DNA of 9,327 bases from an uncultured Devosia sp. (GTDB lineage Bacteria > Pseudomonadota > Alphaproteobacteria > Rhizobiales > Devosiaceae): assembly GCA_946481445.1 (NCBI GenBank), contig CAMLOA010000043.1, positions 1 to 9,327 of the forward strand. The letters are read 5' to 3'. Under the pieces are notes generated by a model that saw only the letters and a list, made by a program, of their open reading frames with translations, made no database searches and was not told where the DNA came from. Below, in pieces: positions 5,156 through 9,327 of this stretch; the first letter of the stretch is position 1; every line of letters begins with the position of its first letter. The position numbers and the translations under genes were made by a program.

Positions 5156-8035
5156 CTACCGCCCCATCTGGGCGCCGAGCTTCTTGCCGAATTCGAGCCC
5201 CGTCATGGCCGAGCCAAAGGCGAAGCCCTGGGCGAAGCGGCAGTTGAGCTGGCGCAGGCGCTCGATTTCGTCGAGCGTTTCCACCCCTTCGGCGATGACC
5301 ATGAGGTCGAGATCGGTCGCCAGCGCCACCACGGCCCTGATGATCGGCCCCTGCGTGTGGGCGATGCCATTGCCCTCGCTGACCTTCACGAAAGGCGCGG
5401 GGATCTTGATGGTGTCAAACGGGAAGCGGTGGAGATAGCTCAGCGAGGAGTGCCCGGTGCCGAAATCGTCCAGCGCCAGTCCCAGCCCGAGGTTGCGCAA
5501 GGCCTGCAGCATATAGGCCGAATGCTCGGGATTGGTCATCACCTGGCTTTCGGTGATCTCGAGCTTGAGATGCCGGGCCAGGTCGCGATCCTGGCTCACC
5601 AGGCTGCGCATGTCGTTGAGCAGCGTTTCTGTCGCCAGCTGGCTGGGCGACAGGTTGACCGAAATGAAGAAGTCCTCCGGCAGGCCGATGGTCGTCATCC
5701 AGTCCTTGGCCTGTGCCGCCGATTGCTCGAAGGCGAGGCGCCCCAGCTTCTCGATCTGCCCGGAGCGTTCGGCCAGCGGCACGAATTCGTCGGGATTGAC
5801 GGCCCCGCGGGTGGGATGGGTCCAGCGCATCAGGGCCTCGGCCCCCGCGATCTGGCCGGAAAGAATGTCCATCACCGGCTGGAACTGCACATGCAGTTCA
5901 CCCTGCCGCATGCCGCGTTCGAGGTCTTCCTCGCTGGCGCGGTTATAGGCCGAGATCGAGCGGGCCGAAGCCCGATAGGCCTCGATACGGTCCCCGCCCA
6001 GGCGCTTGGCGTAGTACATGGCCAGTTCCGCGTCGCGCAGCACATCGGCCGCGCTGGCCGGATTGCTGTCATAGATGGTGACGCCGATCGAGGCGGAGAG
6101 CGTGAGGTCGCGGTCGCCGAAATTGAACGGGGCCTTGAGCGCCTTGCGGATCTGTTCGGCCGTCTCGGCAATCTTGCCTGCGGCCTGCTCGGAGGCGAGG
6201 ATCACCGCGAACTGGTCACCGGTGACGCGGGCCACCGTATCGAGCGGCCGCATGATGCGGGCAACGCGCCGCGAGATGGCCAGCAGCACCGAATCCGCCG
6301 CCGAATGGCCGATGCGCTCCTCGAGTTCCATGAAGCGGTCGATATCGATCAGGAACACCGCCGGCTTGGTGCCGCCCGGCGTGCGGGCCCGCACCAGGGC
6401 ACGCTCCAGCCGATCGAGGAAGAGCTGGCGGTTGGGCAGGCCGGTCAGGCTGTCATGCACCGCGTCGTGCAGCAGGCGCTCGCGCGAGGCGCGGTCTTCG
6501 GTCACGTCCTGCAGCGTCCCCACGATGCGGTTGACCTGCCCGTCCCCGCCCAGGACCGGCTTCACCCGCATGCGGAAGCTGCGATAGCTGCCGTCATGGC
6601 TGGCGATGCGCATGTCGGCGCTGACCTTGCCGCGCCGCAGTTCCACCAGCGTGTCGAAGGCCGTGCGGAAGCGATCGCGGTCGTCGGGATGGACGCGGTC
6701 CAGCCATCGCTTGATGGCGCCGCGCAGCGCCCCGCGCTTCTCGCCCAGCCGCGTCGCCAGTTCATCGCTCACCGACACGCGGTCGCGCTCGATGTTCCAG
6801 TCGAAGACGAAATCGCCCGAGCCGGTAAGCGCCAATGCCCGCCGCTCCACCTCGCTCAGCGTGCCGATCGACACCTGCCCTTCCGAGAAGGCGTGTTGCA
6901 CGGCGGTAAAGCCCAGCAGCATGACGATCAGCACCAGGCCGCCGCCGACGGCCGGTTGCGCCACGTCGTTGGACACCTGCCCCGATACGACCAGCCAGGA
7001 ATAGAACAGCCACGCGATCAGGATGATCCAGGTGGGCACGAGCAGCACCGCGCGGTCATAGCCGCGCAGCGCCAGCAGCAGGATCAGGAAGAAACCCGAA
7101 ATGCCCAGCAGCGCCAGCACCATGCGCGAAATGGAGGCGGCAATGGCCGGCTGGAAGAAGGCGAAGGCGAAGAGCGCCAGGAACAGGGCGGCCAGTCCCA
7201 GCGCCAGGTGGATGAAGCGCAGGTGCCAGCGATGCAGGTTGAGGTAGATGAACAGGAAGCCCGCCAGTGTCGTGGCTATGCCGGCCTCCGCCGCGGCGCG
7301 CAGGGGCTGCATGCCGCTGGCCGGCAGGCCCAGCAGGCGGCCCATGACGCCGAAGTCGATCAACAGATAGACCAGAACCGCCCAGGCAAAGGCCGCCGTG
7401 GCCGGAAAGACGCCACGGCCCTTCACCACGAACATGATGGTCAGGAACACCGCGGCCAGCGACGCCACGCCGAGCACGACGCCGCGGAACAGGGTGAAGG
7501 AGTTCACATAGTCGCGGTAGGCATTGGGTTGCCAGAGGTAGAGTTCGGGCAGGCTGCCGGATGACAGTTCGGCGATGAAGGTGACCGTGGCGCCGGGGTC
7601 GAGCGTCACCTCGAAGACGTCCGCCTCGCTGTCGACGAGCCGCACCGGGCGGATACCCGCGCTGGGGGTCAGTGCCGTCAGCCGGTCATTGCCCAGGTCC
7701 GGCTGGAAAATGCCCGAGCCGGGCAGGCGGAAGAAGGGCGCCACGAGCAGGCGTTCGATCTGCTGGTCACCGTCATTGCGCAAGGCGAAGAGGGCGAAGC
7801 TGGGATTGGTGTCCGGGGCGCTGGCCAGCACTTCGATGCGGCGGATGATGCCGTCCTCGCCCGGCGCGGTCGACAGCTGCACGCGGCCGTCCGTCCCGGG
7901 CTGGATCTCGATCACCTCGGAGAGATTGACCGCGTTGACGTCCTCGGGAACGGTGATGATCTCAAAGGCGGCGGCGGGCGCGAGGAAGGCGAGCGCGAAG
8001 GCAAGACATATCGCGAGTGCATGAAGGTGACGCAT
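5156..8035 (-). CDS. Membrane-bound PAS-GGDEF-EAL c-di-GMP protein with 7TM sensor, probable phosphodiesterase
   Basis: The protein has 959 residues. Order: signal peptide (1-23, HALAICLAFALAFLAPAAA); periplasmic beta-rich domain (about 24-180); seven hydrophobic segments (about 185-383), as in 7TMR-DISM receptors; PAS (about 395-518, around W413 and the HPDDRDRF motif); GGDEF (about 523-685); EAL (about 700-945). The GGDEF signature is TGDQF (605-609), and the guanine-contacting Asn is E572 (DIDRFMELEER), so cyclase activity is unlikely. The I-site-type RxxD (R596-D599) is kept. The EAL domain keeps E733 (EAL), N794, E826/E829 (LEITES), D856-D857 (DDFGTG), K877, E916 (AEGVE) and Q936, so c-di-GMP hydrolysis is expected. 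One oddity is P879, where the usual LKID aspartate stands. The start is the ATG before the signal peptide. The frame runs on to 8302 but without coding character. No good Shine-Dalgarno is present. The signal sensed is unknown. Confidence 0.93.
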   Translation of the reverse strand: MRHLHALAICLAFALAFLAPAAAFEIITVPEDVNAVNLSEVIEIQPGTDGRVQLSTAPGEDGIIRRIEVLASAPDTNPSFALFALRNDGDQQIERLLVAPFFRLPGSGIFQPDLGNDRLTALTPSAGIRPVRLVDSEADVFEVTLDPGATVTFIAELSSGSLPELYLWQPNAYRDYVNSFTLFRGVVLGVASLAAVFLTIMFVVKGRGVFPATAAFAWAVLVYLLIDFGVMGRLLGLPASGMQPLRAAAEAGIATTLAGFLFIYLNLHRWHLRFIHLALGLAALFLALFAFAFFQPAIAASISRMVLALLGISGFFLILLLALRGYDRAVLLVPTWIILIAWLFYSWLVVSGQVSNDVAQPAVGGGLVLIVMLLGFTAVQHAFSEGQVSIGTLSEVERRALALTGSGDFVFDWNIERDRVSVSDELATRLGEKRGALRGAIKRWLDRVHPDDRDRFRTAFDTLVELRRGKVSADMRIASHDGSYRSFRMRVKPVLGGDGQVNRIVGTLQDVTEDRASRERLLHDAVHDSLTGLPNRQLFLDRLERALVRARTPGGTKPAVFLIDIDRFMELEERIGHSAADSVLLAISRRVARIMRPLDTVARVTGDQFAVILASEQAAGKIAETAEQIRKALKAPFNFGDRDLTLSASIGVTIYDSNPASAADVLRDAELAMYYAKRLGGDRIEAYRASARSISAYNRASEEDLERGMRQGELHVQFQPVMDILSGQIAGAEALMRWTHPTRGAVNPDEFVPLAERSGQIEKLGRLAFEQSAAQAKDWMTTIGLPEDFFISVNLSPSQLATETLLNDMRSLVSQDRDLARHLKLEITESQVMTNPEHSAYMLQALRNLGLGLALDDFGTGHSSLSYLHRFPFDTIKIPAPFVKVSEGNGIAHTQGPIIRAVVALATDLDLMVIAEGVETLDEIERLRQLNCRFAQGFAFGSAMTGLEFGKKLGAQMGR

Positions 8036-8043
8036 CAGGGGCG

Positions 8044-8077
8044 AGTATATCCTGCGGTAGGCTTCATTGTGGCAACA
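8044..8077 (-). promoter_or_regulatory. Weak candidate promoter of the 7TM-PAS-GGDEF-EAL gene
   Basis: On the minus strand TATACT (8044-8049) ends 8 nt before the ATG, so a transcript would start almost at the start codon. TTGCCA (8070-8075 on the plus-strand coordinates) is the best -35-like hexamer. It is 20 nt from TATACT, or 18 nt from the overlapping GATATA; both spacings are longer than ideal. The TTGCCA is part of TGTTGCCA, the same octamer that forms each arm of the palindrome at 8183-8200. The call is tentative. Confidence 0.3.
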
Positions 8078-8182
8078 TCCGGCGCAGGGCCGCGCTAGCG
8101 ACCCGCGAGCCGGAACGGCGTCCTCTTGGCGGGAGCGCACCTTTGGTAGCGAGGATTGACGCTTGCGACAAGCTTCCGACAC

Positions 8183-8200
8183 TGTTGCCAAATGGCAACA
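8183..8200. repeat. Perfect 18-bp inverted repeat, candidate operator
   Basis: TGTTGCCA (8183-8190), AA, TGGCAACA (8193-8200) form perfect 8-bp arms around a 2-bp centre. It begins one base after the DUF1284 stop codon in the transcription direction. There is no T-run on either side, and a 2-nt loop is too tight for all 8 pairs, so a protein-binding site is more plausible than a terminator. The half-site TGGCAACA recurs at 8070-8077. I do not recognise the cognate regulator. The rest of the 166-nt gap (8036-8201) holds a short hairpin GCTTG-CGA-CAAGC (8161-8173) and no gene. Confidence 0.6.
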
Positions 8201-8201
8201 A

Positions 8202-8615
8202 TCAGCAGAGGCGGACACCCGCATAGCCTGACCCGGCGACCGCATCGCAGAGATCGGACCAGTCGCAGCCGCTACAGGCCGCTCGAACATCGCCCGCCGC
8301 AAAAGCTGCGCGAAGCCTTTCTATATCGGGAGCTCCCAGCCGGACCTTGCCCTCCTCCAAGCCCGCCAGGAGCGGCGACAGGGCAGCCTCGGCCTGGGCG
8401 TCGCGCCAGGCGACGGATGCATTGTGGCAATGGGCGCGCGGCTCGGCCTCTAGCGGTTGGCACACATCGTCCGGCCCGGAGACCAGGGCGATATCTTCGC
8501 CCGCCGCCAGCCTCGCAATCACCCTGTCGTAGTTTTCGGTGAAGGCAGGGGAATATCCCCTGCCGACATAGGTGAGGATGCAGAGCAGGTGGTGCGCCCT
8601 GAGATGGATGGTCAC
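8202..8615 (-). CDS. DUF1284 domain protein, cysteine-rich
   Basis: This 137-residue protein has the hallmarks of DUF1284 (COG3543), whose function is unknown. They are the N-terminal LRAHHLLCILTYVGRGYSPAF (H8, H9, C12), the GPDDVCQPL motif (C52), the HCHNASV motif (C63) and a C-terminal CSGCDWSDLC cluster (C114, C117, C123), with C137 the last residue. The conserved His/Cys set suggests a bound metal or iron-sulfur centre; that is inference. No signal peptide or membrane segment is seen, so it is likely cytoplasmic. The start is GTG at 8615, whose GTGA overlaps the bioY stop. AAGG lies about 8 nt upstream inside bioY. An ATG-started frame to 8777 would overlap bioY by 165 nt and is rejected. 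Translational coupling ties its expression to bioY and hence probably to biotin status. Confidence 0.88.
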   Translation of the reverse strand: MTIHLRAHHLLCILTYVGRGYSPAFTENYDRVIARLAAGEDIALVSGPDDVCQPLEAEPRAHCHNASVAWRDAQAEAALSPLLAGLEEGKVRLGAPDIERLRAAFAAGDVRAACSGCDWSDLCDAVAGSGYAGVRLC

Positions 8616-9196
8616 GCGGCGGCCTTGCCGGACAGGCCACGCGCCAGGGCAGCCAGGATCGCCGCGGCCAGCACCGACTTGAGCACGCCACCGAGCACGA
8701 AGGGCGCCACGCCGCTCGCCCAGGCCGCCTCGGTGCCGATCATGACGGCCAGCCAGGTGCCGCCAATGGCCAGGCACACCAGGTTGCCCAGCAGTGCCGC
8801 GACGAAAGCCAGCACCGGCCTGTTGCCGTTCCAGCCGCGCTCCGCCAGCCAGCCGACCAGTGCGCCCACCACCGGGAAGGCCAGCAGGTAGCCGCCGGTA
8901 TAGCCCAGGAAATGAGCTGCCCCGCCGGCGCCACCAGCCAGGACGGGCATGCCGACGGCCGCTTCGGCCAGCCAGGCCACGATGGTGATGCCCCCCAGAC
9001 GCCAGCCATAGAGCGCGCCCACCAGGGTAACGGCCAGGGTCTGCATGGTCATCGGCACGGGAACCATCGGCACTTCGACATAGGACGAGAGCGTCAGGAT
9101 GATCGTTCCGACCAGAATGGCGAGAACCCGGATGGCCAGGGGGCGGCTATCGAGGGCCAGGGGGCTGTAGGATGGGGTGGCTGTCACCGACGTCAT
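8612..9196 (-). CDS. bioY: Biotin transporter BioY, ECF S-component
   Basis: This 194-residue integral inner-membrane protein is the substrate-binding component of the energy-coupling-factor biotin transporter. Six hydrophobic segments are visible (about 22-40, 54-65, 68-88, 99-118, 128-155 and 163-188). Family marks are PVPMTMQTLAVTLVGALYG (about 46-64), with the substrate-proximal MQTLAV stretch, and LGYTGGYLLAFPVVG (97-111), equivalent to the usual GPTGGYLLGF motif. The start at 9196 has GGAG (9203-9206) six nt upstream. A frame extending to 9220 adds eight residues but would cross this ribosome-binding site. No ecfA/bioM or ecfT/bioN gene is present next to it, so it either acts alone, as reported for some BioY proteins, or uses a module elsewhere. 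The promoter region contains an exact BioR box, indicating repression when biotin is sufficient. DUF1284 follows with a 4-nt overlap. Confidence 0.96.
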   Translation of the reverse strand: MTSVTATPSYSPLALDSRPLAIRVLAILVGTIILTLSSYVEVPMVPVPMTMQTLAVTLVGALYGWRLGGITIVAWLAEAAVGMPVLAGGAGGAAHFLGYTGGYLLAFPVVGALVGWLAERGWNGNRPVLAFVAALLGNLVCLAIGGTWLAVMIGTEAAWASGVAPFVLGGVLKSVLAAAILAALARGLSGKAAA

Positions 9197-9202
9197 GCGA
9201 AA

Positions 9203-9206
9203 CTCC
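9203..9206 (-). promoter_or_regulatory. bioY: Ribosome-binding site of bioY
   Basis: GGAG on the minus strand ends 6 nt before the ATG at 9196. It decides the start against the eight-codon longer frame, which would begin upstream of the predicted transcription start. Confidence 0.7.
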
Positions 9207-9220
9207 AAGATCGCGTCCAA

Positions 9221-9226
9221 ATTATA
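9221..9226 (-). promoter_or_regulatory. bioY: Perfect -10 element TATAAT of bioY
   Basis: The minus strand reads TATAAT here, the exact sigma70 -10 consensus. It would place the transcript start near 9213-9215, leaving a leader of about 18 nt that contains the GGAG. No good -35 lies at 16-18 nt; the best is TTAATA about 20 nt upstream. The element is nested within the BioR box, so repressor and RNA polymerase would compete. Confidence 0.55.
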
Positions 9227-9231
9227 GATAA
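9222..9231. promoter_or_regulatory. BioR operator (TTATAGATAA)
   Basis: TTATAGATAA matches exactly the alphaproteobacterial BioR consensus TTATMKATAA described for the GntR-family biotin repressor. The site is 25 nt upstream of the bioY start and overlaps the perfect -10 element. Its presence implies that the genome encodes a BioR, which is not in this window. Confidence 0.88.
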
Positions 9232-9241
9232 TTTCTTATCT

Positions 9242-9251
9242 TCATCTATTA
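9242..9251. promoter_or_regulatory. Possible second, degenerate BioR half of a tandem operator
   Basis: TCATCTATTA matches TTATCTATAA at 8 of 10 positions. Its centre is exactly 20 bp (about two helical turns) from the centre of the perfect box, so two repressor dimers could bind the same DNA face. The region is AT-rich, so a chance match is possible. Confidence 0.35.
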
Positions 9252-9279
9252 AGACTCGATGCGCTGGATTCCGCAAGTC

Positions 9280-9327
9280 TCAGCCGGTCGGGCTGAACAC
9301 CTTGCGCAGCTTGCCCGATGGGGTGCA
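9280..9327 (-). CDS. 3' end of an unidentified gene, possibly an AMP-forming acyl-CoA ligase
   Basis: The minus-strand frame enters from the window edge and reads CTPSGKLRKVFSPTG before a TGA at 9280-9282. TPSGKLRK resembles the C-terminal motif (TxxGKxxK) of AMP-binding acyl-CoA synthetases, whose lysine is catalytic. Only 15 codons are visible, so neither the gene nor its family is certain. If real, it lies upstream of bioY on the same strand, with the BioR promoter in the 83-nt gap. Confidence 0.4.
   Translation of the reverse strand, partial: CTPSGKLRKVFSPTG

Noticed and set aside
5357..7564. 735-codon open frame on the plus strand opposite the EAL gene
   Set aside because: Translation is His/Gln/Arg-rich with no domain; it mirrors the codon bias of the clearly coding minus strand.
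8017..8226. 69-codon plus-strand frame in the gap between DUF1284 and the EAL gene
   Set aside because: No ribosome-binding site, no family likeness, and it overlaps both flanking genes and the palindrome.
8036..8302. Upstream extension of the EAL frame to 8302
   Set aside because: It would put 89 noncoding-looking residues in front of a signal peptide and overlap DUF1284.
9281..9295. CAGCC-GGTCG-GGCTG hairpin at the right end
   Set aside because: Only 5 bp, inside the predicted coding end of the partial gene, and no T-tract.
1..9327. Mobile elements, CRISPR repeats, tRNA or rRNA genes, riboswitches
   Set aside because: No transposase or integrase motifs, no regularly spaced repeats and no cloverleaf seen by eye. 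The gcvPA upstream region, where a glycine riboswitch might sit, is outside the window.

Overview
The window is GC-rich with long antisense open frames. Its gene families (split glycine decarboxylase P-protein, BioY behind a BioR-type operator, a COG4233 DsbD-like protein, DUF1284) point to an alphaproteobacterium, probably Hyphomicrobiales and possibly Devosia-like. That placement is inferred from gene content and recalled family resemblance, not from a database search. The window is chromosomal and housekeeping in character. I see no mobile elements, CRISPR arrays, tRNAs or rRNAs.

Layout. (1) 1-2290, plus strand: the 3' part of gcvPA and all of gcvPB, overlapping by 4 nt (ATGA). Together they encode the two-subunit P-protein of the glycine cleavage system. 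A perfect 11-bp stem-loop follows at 2334-2359. (2) 2385-4428, minus strand, read right to left: a periplasmic protein with a lone DsbD N-terminal-like domain carrying a CxxxC pair, then a one-Cys Prx5-type peroxiredoxin, then a small lipoprotein of unknown function. This looks like a loose thiol-redox/envelope cluster. (3) 4558-5133, plus strand: a YqgE/AlgH (UPF0301) protein with a strong candidate sigma70 promoter that would place transcription at or next to its start codon. (4) 5156-8035, minus strand: a 959-residue inner-membrane protein made of signal peptide, periplasmic domain, seven membrane segments, PAS, degenerate GGDEF and apparently intact EAL. It is most likely a c-di-GMP phosphodiesterase with a regulatory GGDEF domain. 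(5) 8202-9196, minus strand: bioY, the biotin-uptake S-component, coupled by a GTGA overlap to a cysteine-rich DUF1284 gene. An exact BioR box covers the candidate -10 element in front of bioY. (6) 9280-9327, minus strand: the last 15 codons of another gene, possibly an acyl-CoA ligase.

Points most worth a second look are the BioR-controlled bioY-DUF1284 pair, the GGDEF domain that has lost its catalytic signature but kept its I-site, and a perfect 18-bp palindrome whose half-site recurs at the candidate promoter of the EAL gene. I did not find a clearly new multi-gene system.
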